NCBI RefSeq assembly: GCF_029962835.1
Contig: NC_080588.1
Coordinates: 29,993,501-30,057,500, forward strand
Origin: Magnolia sinica
Taxonomy: Eukaryota > Streptophyta > Magnoliopsida > Magnoliales > Magnoliaceae
Direction of reading: 5' to 3'
Length of the DNA stretch: 64,000 bases
Made by a program: the position numbers and the translations under genes. The notes under the pieces are model-generated. The model was not told where the DNA came from. It searched no databases and worked only from the letters and a program-made list of their open reading frames with translations. This document shows positions 48,741 through 60,175 of this stretch, piece by piece. The first letter of the stretch is position 1. The number at the start of each line of letters is the position of its first letter.

Positions 48741-51700
48741 TTTGATGTGTGGCACACCTGATGTACACGGCACATCTAGACCGTCCAGGGCCAACAGGCC
48801 CATTGTGATGTATTTTATCCATGCTAGCCACCCGTGGGCCCACGCTGCTAAACGTCCAACAGGTGGCTGGACGGTCCAGCGCTGCTGGCACTGTCCAGTA
48901 ACCTGGATGAATGGAAAATATAAATATCAGCTTTATTCAAAGTCGTGGTGGGCCACACGTGTGGACCCACCTTGATGATGTGTTGGATCCACATCGTCCA
49001 AGTAAGGATGGTGGGTCTCAAGCAGCATGCAGTTGTTGTTGCATTATCATCAGCAAGTTCTGTGACCCTCGTGATACATTCATACCGTCCATCCACTTTC
49101 CTTAGACGTGGGGCCCACCTCACACACGTGGCACGTGTGAGGGTGGGGCCACCTTATGCATGTATTCTGCATCTGCACCGTCTAGTACTCTGGATGGTGG
49201 GACCCTCTCAACCATGATGTATGTATTTTATACATACTGTCCATCCATTTTTCATATGGTGTGGGACCCACCCACACATGTGACACGTGTGGGGTGGGAC
49301 CCCTTAATGTATGCGTTTAAATCCACACCATCCGTTTTGGATGGTGGGCCAGTGCTGAAGACGTCAGCAAGTTGTGTGGGTCTGGCCATCAGGCTGTGTT
49401 ATATCTAGACCGTTCACCCATTGTAGGCATGGGACCCACCCACACGTGTGGGGTGGGCCAACCTTGATGTTTGCTTTACATCCACACTGTCCATCCATGG
49501 GACGGTGCTGGCCCACTTGATGTAAGTGCTTTATCCACAGTCTTTTTGTGGGCCACACCTTGATGTATGTGGTGTATGCACACCGTCCAATAGATCTGGA
49601 TGGTGGACCACACCTAGATGTATTTATTATATCCACATCATCCAGGGGGTGGGGCTCACCCTGGTATATGTGTTTACCCAAGCCGTCCACTTGTTTTGCC
49701 AGCATGGGACTACCATAATGTATTTGTTTCATCCACACCGTCCAGATTGTGTTGGACGGTGTTGGACAATGTTTGGACAGTGTTGATTTACATGGACAAT
49801 GTTTGGACAGTGCTGATGTACATGGACAATGTTTGGGCGGTGCTGATGTACATGGACAATGTTTGGGCGGTGCTGATCATCATTAGTGTCCCACGTGGTA
49901 CCCACCATGATGTTTTATCCACTCTGTCCATCCAGTAAGGGGACGTGGACCCCACCTTAATGTATGTGTTTCTCTAGCCGTCCATCCATCTTGCAGCACG
50001 TGAACGGTAGGTCCCACAATGATGTATGTGTTTTATCTACACTGTTCATAGGACGATGAGCCCTACCATGGTGTATGTATTTTATTGGCACCGTCCAATT
50101 GGGATGGGACCCACCTAAGGTATGTCTTGTATGCACGCCGTTCATGGGCTGCTGTCCACCGTGGTATATATGTTTTATCCTTGCCATCTATCAGTTTTCG
50201 GGCCCATGGGATATGACCCATTGCGTTGCATATGAGGCCCATGTGTAGGGCCCACATGTTATGTATTTAAGGCCATGTACAAGGCCCACCTGTTGTGTAT
50301 ATGAGGCCCATTGAGTGGCCCATTGTGATATATGTTAGGCCCATGTCATGCGGCCCATTGTGACCATTGTGATGTGTATTAGGCCCATGTCATGTGGCCC
50401 ATTGTGATGTGTATTAATCCCATGTCATGCGGCCCATTGTGATGTATATTAAGCCCAGGTATGTGGCCCGTTGTAATGTATTTGTGGCCCATTTGATAAG
50501 GCTCATTGTGATGTTTTTGTGGCCTGTATGGCGAGGCTTGATGTGGTGTATATATGGCCCTTGAGTGAGGCCCAATGCGATGAATGTGCGAACCAATATA
50601 ATGTGTGATTTCACTATAATGTATGTAATGATGTTTATGTGGGCCACTGCTTGGGAGCGATGTTGGTTAAATGTCTACATTGATGGGCAATAATGGTTAA
50701 ATATCCCCATTATGACCTTCCCTTGGGCTCATTGTGAGGCCCATTCATGTTATGAGTAGGCTGTCTAGGCCCATCCTTGATATGAGGAGAGTACACCATC
50801 ATCTTATAACATGCTTAGTATAGCTTCACGATTCATGCCCATGTGCATCATATATATGCTTGATGTGAGTGATTGATCATAGCGCATGCCATTGGGTAGA
50901 TTATTATGGGACTCCATGATAGGAGGACTTGTCCACATGAGCGTGCGGTATGCGCAAGATTGCTGCATGACTGGATAGTGTGGCTCATGCATCTGGCATT
51001 GTGTGACATGACCATCATACTTCTTAGCGACATAAAGGCCATAGCCTCCACAGGGATGTCGTGAATGGCTAGATGGGACACGAGAAATCTTTTCCACATG
51101 GGGTGCTATAGATATCCCTGGGTGAAAGTCCCTAAACCCTCTTGGTTCTAGAGGTTGCTCCAACGTCTAGATCGAGTGGATGCATGAGTGCATGAAGGTC
51201 GTATATCGTTAGGCTGGTCTCTCACTATGTCATGGTTGGTTCGAAGGGGGTGTGGCCTTATCTGCCCCAGAGGAGGGGATAAAGCTAGGCTGAGTTTTAC
51301 CAGCTCGAGGAATGGGTCTGCTATCAACGAGCCGAGCCCGATATTGGCAGGTAAATAATAAGGTCTCTTCCACTCACCTTGTTGCGCGTGATGGGGCGGC
51401 AACCTGGTTTGGAGTGTACTAGACCCCGGTGATGATCTCAGAGATGTACAGTATGATATGTGGACTTACTGAGCAGGAGTTGTATACCCAGCATTTTACT
51501 CACTCATTCATTCATTTATTCACTATCCACTCGGGCTGGTGGTGCGGAACTATTTATTACATATACCTTCGCAATGGCCAGGATTTTGGTTGGGGCGCGT
51601 GACTAACCTGAGATCAAGAGTTTACCACATTGAGTCTGACTATCCAAATTTAGGTATGTGACAGGTTTGGATAGAAGTTCCTTGTGGTGGACCCCATAGC

Positions 51701-51790
51701 CTGCGATACTACGTACTATCATCCCGACTTCACACTCCAGCTTAGTTATTTCATTCACATCGCATATTGTATAACAACCTCAGCACATAG
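47868..51790 (+). mobile_element. Family-1 LTR, interrupted at 3' side
   Basis: Starts TGTGAGGCCCGTATCCTAG (preceding ATAGT is a candidate duplication) and runs collinear with the other family-1 LTRs to 51790, where the '-' chromovirus begins. Comparison with the reverse complement of 8547-9200 shows that about the last 600 bp is missing, and should lie beyond the right end of the window. Confidence 0.8.
49756..49880. repeat. 30-bp minisatellite
   Basis: About four copies of a 30-bp unit containing 'acatggacaatgtttgg' and 'cggtgctgatgt' or close variants. Confidence 0.9.
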
Positions 51791-54700
51791 TGTCATGCCC
51801 CGAACTCGAAAACCGAGCTCACAAAATTTTCAATCGCCGAATCCGGTGCCGACAGCCTCCGTAGAACCCTATTCTCGGCTCCCGGCACCCATTTACTAGG
51901 TTTCAATCATAGGATCCTACAAGGAGGATTTCTAATATCAATTTAATTCATAATGAGTATAACCCACGAATAATAACCACAAGAACACCATCACAAAATC
52001 CACTATAATAAAAAACTTTTAAGTACAATACGTCTGAAAGGAAATACAAGATGATGATAATAACAGAAACTCAAAAGCTCGACTGCACGCTCCAACTCTG
52101 ACGAGGCTACGGCTGAGTCCTGGCGTCACCTGCACGCATCGATCGTGCATAAGCTTATAGAAAGCTTAAAGGGTGGTGTAAATGTGTGCGCAATATAAGC
52201 GTGCTCAGAATGTAAGGTCAAAGTAATGTGAAATCATGGTGGTGAGTACATGAAGCCAATCAGCCGTACTAAGGCTATGCGGTACAAGATATGAATGCTA
52301 TCAGCCATAACACGGCCATGTGATGCGAGATGCAACTCAAGCATGCTAATCCTCATCATATATCAGTACAGTTCTCATTCTGGATAATCACCGGGGTTTA
52401 ATACACTCCAAGTGGCACTGCCGCTCTCTTAGCCGCACAGTCTAAGTGAGCGTAAGAAACCTCACTATCTGCCTGGCCAATAGTCTGCCAATACCTATCC
52501 GACATGTCGGTAGCGGACCCATTCACGAGCTGGTCAAACTCAGCCTAGTATTGCCCCTATCCTCGGGTGAGTAAGGCCACACCCCTTTCCAATCGACCAT
52601 GACACAATGGGAGACGCGGCCTCCTGGTATTCGGCGCTCGTGCGCTATCCACTCGGTCTCGACATTGGAGTCATCCTCTGGTACCATCGGGTTTAGGAAT
52701 TTTCACCCAAGGACATCTATGGCGCCCCGATGCTTAGTAACAATATTTTTGGTATCCAATCCAGCCACCCACGATGTGTCTATGGAGGCTATGGCCCTGA
52801 TGTCGCTAAGGCATACAATAATCACAATCACACAATTGCAAGTGCATGAATCATACTATCAGACATGCAACAATCATGCGCGTACCGAGTGCTCATGTGG
52901 GCAACTTCGCCTATCAGGGAGCCCATGAACAATCTGCCTGGAGGCATATGCTATAATCAGTCACTTCTCATATCAGGCATACATATGATGCGTATGATCA
53001 TGAATCATAGATCTATACTAAACAATTATGTGGTGATGGGCTATGTCATGATGAAGATGGGCCTAGATGGCCTACGTGCTACAAGTATGGGCCTATTAAT
53101 GGGCCCTATGGAGAGTGACAATGCGGACATTTAACCAACATCATCCTTACAATGTGGACATCAAACCATCATTGCTCCCAAGGCATGGCCTGCCATGAAT
53201 CACACATTGCAATGGGCCTTATGTACATCCTATTGGGCCTCGACCCAAGGACCCAAATACATCAAATGGGCCGCATAGCATGAGCCCCATATCTATATCA
53301 AGGTGGGCCTCAATGGGCCTCATATATGTATATCGAATAGGCCGCGCCAATTGGGCCTTACATACACTACAATGGCCATAAACCATGGGCCTTGCATGCA
53401 TCACAATGGGCCTCATAACCTGGCCATAAACATGGTAAATGGGCCATGCCCAAATCTAAGTTTTGATAATGATTCCCACCATTAAAATTCCCTAGGGTTG
53501 CCATAACATATATTTCCCATTCAATCTGATCATAAGGTCCTAAGGGATTTTAATGGTAGCCGTTCAATCCTCACCGTGCTTTGTGGTCCACATGATAAAT
53601 AGATCTGTCTTATTTTTGTCTCAAGCTTTAAAAATGGTCCTTTAAAAATGATTGGACATTCTGGATGCAACACATGCATCATGGCGGATTCCATATGGGA
53701 AGGATGGACGGCATAGATGAGGTACATACCTCATGGTGGGGCCCACACTATGGAAGGTGTGGATTGTAACACATACATCAGTGGGTCCCATGTGGGGCCT
53801 ACCATAATGTTTATTTTCCATCCAACCCATTGATAAGGTCACTCAGACCTGGGGCCCACAGTAATGTTTATTTTCCATCCAACCTAGGCCCACTGTAATG
53901 TTTATTTGCATCCAATCTGTTCATAAGGTCACGTGGACCAGGGCCCACCATAATGTTTATTTGCATCCAATCTGTTCATAAGGCCACGTGGACCAGGGGT
54001 CCACGGTGATGTTTTCTTTCCATCCAACCGGTTGATAAGGTCACAGGGACCTGGATTGAGGAGGAAAAACAAATTTCATATTATCCAAAACTTCAGCAAC
54101 CCAAAAGGGTTTCAATGGCAGACGTTCAATCCCTACTGTTTCCTGTAATGTGGGCCTCCTGAGCTTGATTATGGCTGATTTTTGGGTGGCCCGCAGCCAG
54201 GGAGGGGGGCCAACAAATGGACGGTATGGATGTTCTACATACATCATAGTGGGGCCCATGGCTGCCTCCAGCGTCCGGCAATAGGATGCTTCTTGTTTTT
54301 TTTAAAAAAAAATCTGTATTTCTACAGATTTTCCTAGGTGGGGCCCGCATCGGGCAGATCCACTCCAGCCATTGGATTCCACGGTCCAAGACTGACTAGA
54401 TGGGTCCAATATGATTCGGTGGGGCCCACATCATTCTAGGGAAAGATAGATAGAGAGAGAAAGAGAGAGAGAGAGTGATACGTGAAGGGGAGGGACCCCG
54501 CCACTATTGGGCCCTCCCAAATACAATGCATACATCAAGTGGGTCGCACAACAAGAGGGCCCTTAAAATCGAAAACAATGGTAGATCACCCACCTCTAGG
54601 CTTTCTCCTTGATCCCTTGGACTCCTTAGCTCCTAACCTTCACTTTTGTTGGAGGTTGATGAGGTTTTGATGGTGGGGATGAGAGATGAGAGGGTGGGCC

Positions 54701-55280
54701 ACACTTAGCATTTGGGAGAGAGTTTGGGGAGGCTTAGACGTGTAGATTCTCTTGTTGCTTGGGAGAGAGTTTTTAAGAAATGAGAGAAATGGAGAATTAA
54801 TGGATGAAAGGGATGGATGGAGTGGTGGGTGTAAGGAAAAGTGATGGGGAAGTAAGATGGTGTTTGAAATTTTGTAAAAAGAGGTATGATGAGTTTGAAA
54901 ATTTTGTAAAGGGGAATGGTGAGGTGGAGAGAGAGAGTTGACTTGTGAGGAAAGAGGGAGGGGTTGCTTGTACCTAAGGCATAGTGTGTACTTGACATTG
55001 ATTGATGAGACATATCGTAGAGATTTCTTCGATATTCGTAACACACGGCGTTTCTTTGGAATGAACACAGGCCCACATCTCCTGGCCTGGGTATCGGTTC
55101 AGTGCGCGAGTCATGGCGTGGTCACCAAGGTACATGTCTCGGGTTGAGCCGACTTCGGCATGCAAGACTCGGCTTAGGATCGCGTGCAAATGATGAAAAT
55201 GGGTCGAGGATTTGCCAGGATTCGACCGAAAAGACCACGGAAGCAAACGGAACGGTACAGACTAGGACACGGGTCTTACA
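51791..55280 (-). repeat. 3' LTR of chromovirus
   Basis: On '-' from TGTAAGACCCGTGTCC (55280) to CGGGGCATGACA (51791), 3490 bp. It matches 60176-64000 except for a 491-bp deletion at AATAT (54408-54412). Sampled stretches differ by several percent, mostly transitions. No gene inside. Confidence 0.92.
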
Positions 55281-55292
55281 GCTCTCCCCTCC
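55281..55292 (-). other. Polypurine tract
   Basis: On '-' GGAGGGGAGAGC abuts the LTR start, preceded by 'tttcgaggatgaaattttta', the standard gypsy context. Confidence 0.88.
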
Positions 55293-55419
55293 AAATAAAA
55301 ATTTCATCCTCGAAATTTACACAATTATCGCCACTAGACATAAGTAATAATAGAAAGGAAACAAGGCATTGTCATATAAATATTGGAGACAACATGCAAG
55401 ATACAACATATAATCAATC

Positions 55420-56220
55420 ATCAAAGAGATGGGGATAATGCTCTCGAATCTCGGCCTCGCACTCCCAAGACGCCTCATCAATAGAATGGTGACCCTACTG
55501 AACCTTCACCAAGGGGATGACCTTGGTTCGGAGGACCTGCTCCTTTTGATCAAGGATACGAACTGGCTGCTCAATGTAAGAAGCGTCCTCACGAACCTCC
55601 AACGGCTGCCAATCAATAACAGGAACTACGTCTGACCCACATTTCCTCAACATAGAGACATGAAAAACGTTGTGGACGCCAGACAACTGAGATGGTAAGG
55701 TAAGCCGATAGGCCACGACACCAATGCGCTCAGTGATCTCGAAAGGTCTAATGAATCTCGGGGCAAGCTTGCCCTTCGCTCCAAATCGAACTACGCCCTT
55801 TATGGGCGAGACCTTGAGATATACGTGGTCCCCTACATCAAACTCTAAGGGACGACGCCGGTGATCAGTAAAAATCTTCTGTCGGCTCTGAGTTGTGCGC
55901 ATCCTCTGCCTGATGATATCGATAACCTTTGATGTCTGCTGCACAAACTCGGGACTTAGGAGATGTCGCTCTCCAACCTCGGTCCAACAACTCGGAGATC
56001 TACACGGTCTGTCATATAATGCCTTAAAAGGAGTCATGCCAATGGTTGCCTGATAGTTGTTGTTGTATGCGAACTCAGCCAACCATAGATGTTCATCCCA
56101 GCTACCCCCGAAGTCAATCACGCATGCCCGAAGCATATCCTCAAGGATCTGGTTGACCCTCTCGGTCTGGCCATCAGTCTGTGGATAATACGCGGTGCTG
56201 AGCTGCAAATCAGTGCCCAT
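55420..56220 (-). pseudogene. Integrase C-terminal half and chromodomain-like tail
   Basis: The frame 55495-56220 carries the end of the integrase core: TAYYPQTDGQTERVNQ with the third acidic residue (Glu), then the GPY/F-like region (KLAPRFIRPFEI, near 55770), SGVHNVFHVSMLR and the segment leading to IPLVKVQ. There the expected Trp codon is TAG at about 55492-55494. The same frame continues with HHSIDEASWECEAEIREHYP, the typical chromodomain-type ending that helps target integration to heterochromatin. The stop removes this tail. Confidence 0.85.
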
Positions 56221-56620
56221 AACTCTCTGAAAGCTCCTCCAAAACTAAGATGTGAATCTTGGGTCTCGGTCAGAAACGATCGAGACTGAAACGTCGTGTA
56301 GTCTCACAATCTTCTCAATGAATAACCACGCAAGCTGGTCTAAAGGCCAAGTCGCATGAATCGCAAGAAAATGTGCCGACTTCACCAGACGATCCAAGAT
56401 AACCCAGATGGCGTCATGACCGCGTTGGGTCCTCGGCAAGCCCATAATAAAGTCTGTAAATACGTGCTCCCACTTTCACATCGGGACGCTCAACGGCTGC
56501 AATAAACCAGGGGGTCTTTGATGATCGGCCTTGACACGCTGGCATTTGTCACACTCGGCCATAAAACTGGTGATCTGGCGCTTCATCCCCGCCCAATAAT
56601 ACTGTCACCTCATATCACGG
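56221..56620 (-). pseudogene. Integrase N-terminal part and DDE core start
   Basis: Holds the zinc-binding CDKCQRVKADHQ segment (56540-56580), then DFIMGLPRTQRGHDAIWV with the first Asp, and SIVSDRDPRFTS with the second Asp (near 56250-56275). Stops interrupt the frame near 56490 (a Trp position) and 56244. Integrase joins cDNA to host DNA; all three catalytic acidic residues are still readable across the pieces. Confidence 0.85.
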
Positions 56621-56959
56621 TACATCTTCGTCGAGCTAGGATGGATAGAAAACCACAATCGATGTGCCTCGGTCATAAGATCTTTGCACAACTCAGGAAT
56701 ATCCAGGACACATAATCGGCCTCTGAAGCGAAGTCCACCATCAGCACTAATCTGCCAATCTATCTTACTCTCAGATGCTGCCTCTACTCGATAATCCTGT
56801 AACGACTCGTCTGCCTGCTCAGCCTTGATTACCCTTGAGACAAGAGAGGGTTGAATCGACAGGCTCGATAGGTGAACGATAGAAGACTGCAGACCAAAAT
56901 CAAAGTCATACTCTGCTATGTCCTCGAGCATCCTCCACTCTTGAATCATCATATGTGCC

Positions 56960-57410
56960 ACTAGGCCTCATGATTGACGGCTGAGGGTATCCGCCACCAC
57001 ATTCACCTTGCCTGGGTGGTACTGGAGGTCAAAATCATAGTTCTTCAAAAGCTCCATGCAGCGTCTCTATCTCATGTTCAGCTCAAACTGAGAGAATAGA
57101 TACTTCAAGCTCTTGTGGTCAGAGAAGAGCTCGAACCTAACCCCATAGAGATAGTGTCTCCACACCTTTAATGCGAAGACAACTGCTATCAGCTCCAAAT
57201 CATACGTGGGGTAGTTCAACTCATGGACCTTGAGCTGACGAGACGTGAAGGCTACAGGCCTGCCGTGCTGCATCAGGACAACACCTAATCCAATACGTGA
57301 GGCATCGGTAAATACAACAAATCCATCACTCCTAGAGGAAAGAGTGAGGACATGAGTAAACGTCAGACGGTCCTTCAGCTCCACAAATGCTTGCTCACAG
57401 GCGTCACTTC
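56960..57410 (-). pseudogene. RNase H domain
   Basis: Ty3-type RNase H, which removes RNA from the RNA-DNA hybrid. [15 protein letters not shown] (first Asp), [19 protein letters not shown] (Glu), [10 protein letters not shown] (Asp) and VVADTLSR (last Asp) are present. A stop after FELNMR (57064-57066) and another after LSRQS break the frame. The upstream join to reverse transcriptase at about 57400 also carries a stop. Confidence 0.85.
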
Positions 57411-58215
57411 AAATAAAATCTGCACCCTTCCGAGTCAACCTGGTCAATGGGGCTATAATATGGGAGAAGCCCTCAATGAAACATCGATAGTATCCCGCTA
57501 AACCAAGGAAACTGCGGATCTCGGACACAGTCGTGGGCTGTCCCCATAGACGCACTGCCTCAACCTTCGAGGGGTCCACTGCGACACCCCCCCTCATCAC
57601 CACGTGACTGAGGAATCTCACTTCCTCCTGCCAGAACTCGCACTTCTCCAGCTTCGCATACAGCTGGTGGGCACGGAGGGTCTACAAAGCGATCTCCAGA
57701 TGCTGCATATGGTCCTCACGGGTCCTCGAATATATCAGAATGTCGTCGATGAAGACCACAACAAACTGATCGAGATATGGACGAAAGACCTCATTCATCA
57801 ATTGCATGAAGACCGCGGGTGCATTGGTCAGTCCAAAGGACATGACCTGAAACTCAAAATGACCGTAACGCGTCTAGAAAGCCGTCTTCGGGATGTCCTC
57901 CTATCGAACCCGAATCTGATGATAACCAGAACGGAGGTCAATTTTCGAAAAGAACTGTGCACCCTGAAGCTAATCAAACAAATCATCTATCCTCGAGAGC
58001 GAGTACTTGTTCTTGATCGTGACTCGGTTGAGCTTGCGGTAATCTATGAAGAGCCTCAACGAACCATCCTTCTTCCTGACAAAGAGTCTCAGTGCTCCCC
58101 AAGGCGAACTGCTCGGATGAATGAATCCCAACTCACGTAACTCGTCCAACTGTCGCTGCAGCTTACGCAACTCCATTGGTGCCATACGGTGCGGGGCCTT
58201 CGAGATAGCACGGTA
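57411..58215 (-). pseudogene. Reverse transcriptase domain
   Basis: Motifs in order on '-': [64 protein letters not shown], then the active site [12 protein letters not shown] (about 57730-57765, F-I-D-D), and the thumb [17 protein letters not shown]. Catalytic aspartates are kept. Stops lie near 57967, 57905, 57875 and 57680, and a frameshift near 58210 separates it from the protease side. The '+' ORF 57604-58140 is its antisense shadow. Confidence 0.88.
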
Positions 58216-58394
58216 CCAGGCATAAGATCCATCAGGAACTCAATATGACAGCGCGGCGACAATCCCGAAATCTCCTAGAACACGTTGGAAAAATCACAGA
58301 CCACTGGCAACTGATCGATACACGAGGCAACGGGCTCCTCAACTACGCAGGACATCAAGCATGACAATGGCTCTCCTCTAGGCTTGGCGACGAA

Positions 58395-58725
58395 CTAAAA
58401 CTGTGGCAGGCCGGGTATAAAGAATGTGACGGTCCTCCCGAAACAGTCCAACACAGCATGGTACTCGACAAGCCCATCCATGCCTAGGATGACGTCGAAA
58501 TCTGATATCGGCAGCACAAATAAATCGGTGGGCAAAAAGATATCATCGAACAGAATTAGGCAAGATGAACAGAAATGGCCCAATACTGTGATCTTCTCCA
58601 AGGGCGTCAATACGGTTAACCCCTCGCGAGCAGACTCTGTCGGCAATCCAGTCGAATAATAAAAATCCTCAGACATGAATGAATGTGATGCACTGGAATG
58701 AAACAGTACACATGAGATACATGCG
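58395..58725 (-). pseudogene. Aspartic protease domain, catalytic Asp lost
   Basis: The retropepsin region reads CVLFHSSASHSFMSEDF and later LPISDFDVILGMDGLVEYHAVLD. The family motif at the active site is Asp-Ser/Thr-Gly; here it is His-Ser-Ser, so polyprotein cleavage should be lost even without the other lesions. The ILGMDWL-like segment is also altered (Gly for Trp). Confidence 0.82.
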
Positions 58726-59240
58726 GAGACGGAAAGAATACCCTCAATGACTCTTTCAGATGACTGCGAATCCTGTTGAGCCGTGTAGAACCTAGACTGA
58801 GCTGGTTGGGGAGGTGCCTGTCCCCTTTGAGGTCCCTGGTGCTGCTTCTGCCTCTGCGGTGGCCTGTACTGCTGTCTCGGCTGCTACTGGGGTCTCGACG
58901 GATGAGGTGGCTGCGGTCGCTGCTGATAGGGTTGTTGTTGTTGTGGGGGCTACTGCAGTGCTCTCGGCTGCTGCTGCTACTGTGAAGGCTGCTGTGGTGC
59001 TCTCGGCGGTTGTAAATGAGGGCGAGGGCACTCAGACAGGTGGTGCCTGACCCACCGCATCCAAAATAGGTCCCTACAAATGGCTGCTAGGGTGGCACTG
59101 GAGGTGCTGCTGGTGCTCTAGCAGGTGGGTGGCTCCTATACCTCTGTGGCCGTCGATGCTGCTGGGAGCTACTAGAGGGGGCCTGCCTCTTCCGATTCTG
59201 ACCCCTCCTCTGATCTTAGTCGCTCTATGAGCCAGCCCAC
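58726..59240 (-). pseudogene. Gag C-terminal linker, Gln/Pro-rich, with broken zinc knuckle
   Basis: On '-' a Gln/Pro-rich stretch (58800-59000) follows the remnant of a CCHC nucleocapsid knuckle around 59020-59070, seen as HHLSECPR in one frame and FGCG in another. A frameshift therefore splits it. The Ser/Ala-, Leu- or Val/Ala-rich ORFs in other frames here are shadows of this repeat-like DNA. Confidence 0.65.
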
Positions 59241-60015
59241 TTAGTCTCATAAATCTGGGCCCTCCGCACTACTACCTAAAAAGTCGGGAGCTCGTGCCCA
59301 ATCACACGGCCTCGAAGACCGTAATGTAAGCCGTTCTCGAAACGGCAAGCCTCCGCCCCTCATCATCAACCATATATGGCGTGAACCTCAATAGCTCCAC
59401 AAAATGGGTCGCGTACTGCGCCACGATCATGTCTCCCTGCACCAGAGTCTCAAACTCCAGTGCTCTCTGACGTCGAATGTGGTCGGGGAATTACTGCTCC
59501 TTGAATCGGTCGATAAAGTCCTCCCATGTTTAGGTATAATCAGGTCCTGCAACACAGGTAACAGAGGTCCACCAGTGCTCGGCCTCTCCCTGGAAAAGAA
59601 ATATAGCCAACTGGACTCACTGCTCGGTCGTACATGACATGGTATCAAAGATCTTCTCTGTATCGAAGCGCCATCTCTCGGTTGTAGTCGGATCTGGCTC
59701 GCCCTGAAAATGTGGAGGATCAAGCTGTCTGAACTCTCGAAGAAGGGCACTCGTGTGCTCCTGCTCGGCCTGGGCTAGAGAAATAACTGGGCGCCTGCCC
59801 TGCCCCTGAAGCGCAGCAGTCACAGCCTGTAACATCTGTTGTAATTGCAAGGCACTCACAGGCACGGTCGGATCTGCACCGGCATCAGGTGGAGGAACAT
59901 CTTCCTTAGGCAGGGGAACAGGGATCTCTGGCGGTGGAACTGGAGGAGCGGGTGGTAAAGTTGGAGCCTCAGGTGGTGGAGCGGGGTGTGCTCGGGTCGC
60001 TCTCCTGGGCGGCAT
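59241..60015 (-). pseudogene. Gag (capsid) region
   Basis: Starts MPPRRATRAHPAPPPEAPT at 60015 with a Pro-rich N-terminus. Then LQQMLQAVTAALQGQGRR, FRQLDPPHFQGEPDPTTTERW and the capsid phrases EAEHWWTS (about 59575) and FVELLRFTPYMV (about 59390) in the continuing frame: a Ty3-type retrotransposon Gag (RETROTRANS_GAG type). A TGA after CTTEQ (59617) and TAA codons near 59535 and 59490 truncate it. Confidence 0.85.
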
Positions 60016-60158
60016 GTCCTATAGGAAAGAACAATGATGCCAATCAACCTTGAGAATCGCAGGTTAGGGAATTCAAACAGAAAGTTACGCACCCGGAACC
60101 TAATCATCCTAAACTCATAGCAAACATGTGATGTTGTTCTTGGTTATTCCCAAGTTAT
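60016..60158 (-). other. 5' leader of chromovirus
   Basis: Short untranslated stretch between PBS and gag start. Confidence 0.6.
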
Positions 60159-60170
60159 GCTCTGATACTA
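60159..60170 (-). other. Primer binding site, tRNA-iMet type, one mismatch
   Basis: On '-' TAGTATCAGAGC, five bases from the 5' LTR. It differs from TGGTATCAGAGC at the second base (G to A). Confidence 0.82.
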
Positions 60171-60175
60171 ACTTC

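Noticed and set aside
57604..58140. 178-codon ORF on '+'
   Set aside because: It is antisense to the reverse transcriptase domain, whose motifs are clear on '-'.
58776..59050. Leu-rich and Ser/Ala/Val-rich ORFs on both strands
   Set aside because: Frame shadows of the Gln/Pro-coding low-complexity DNA of Gag.
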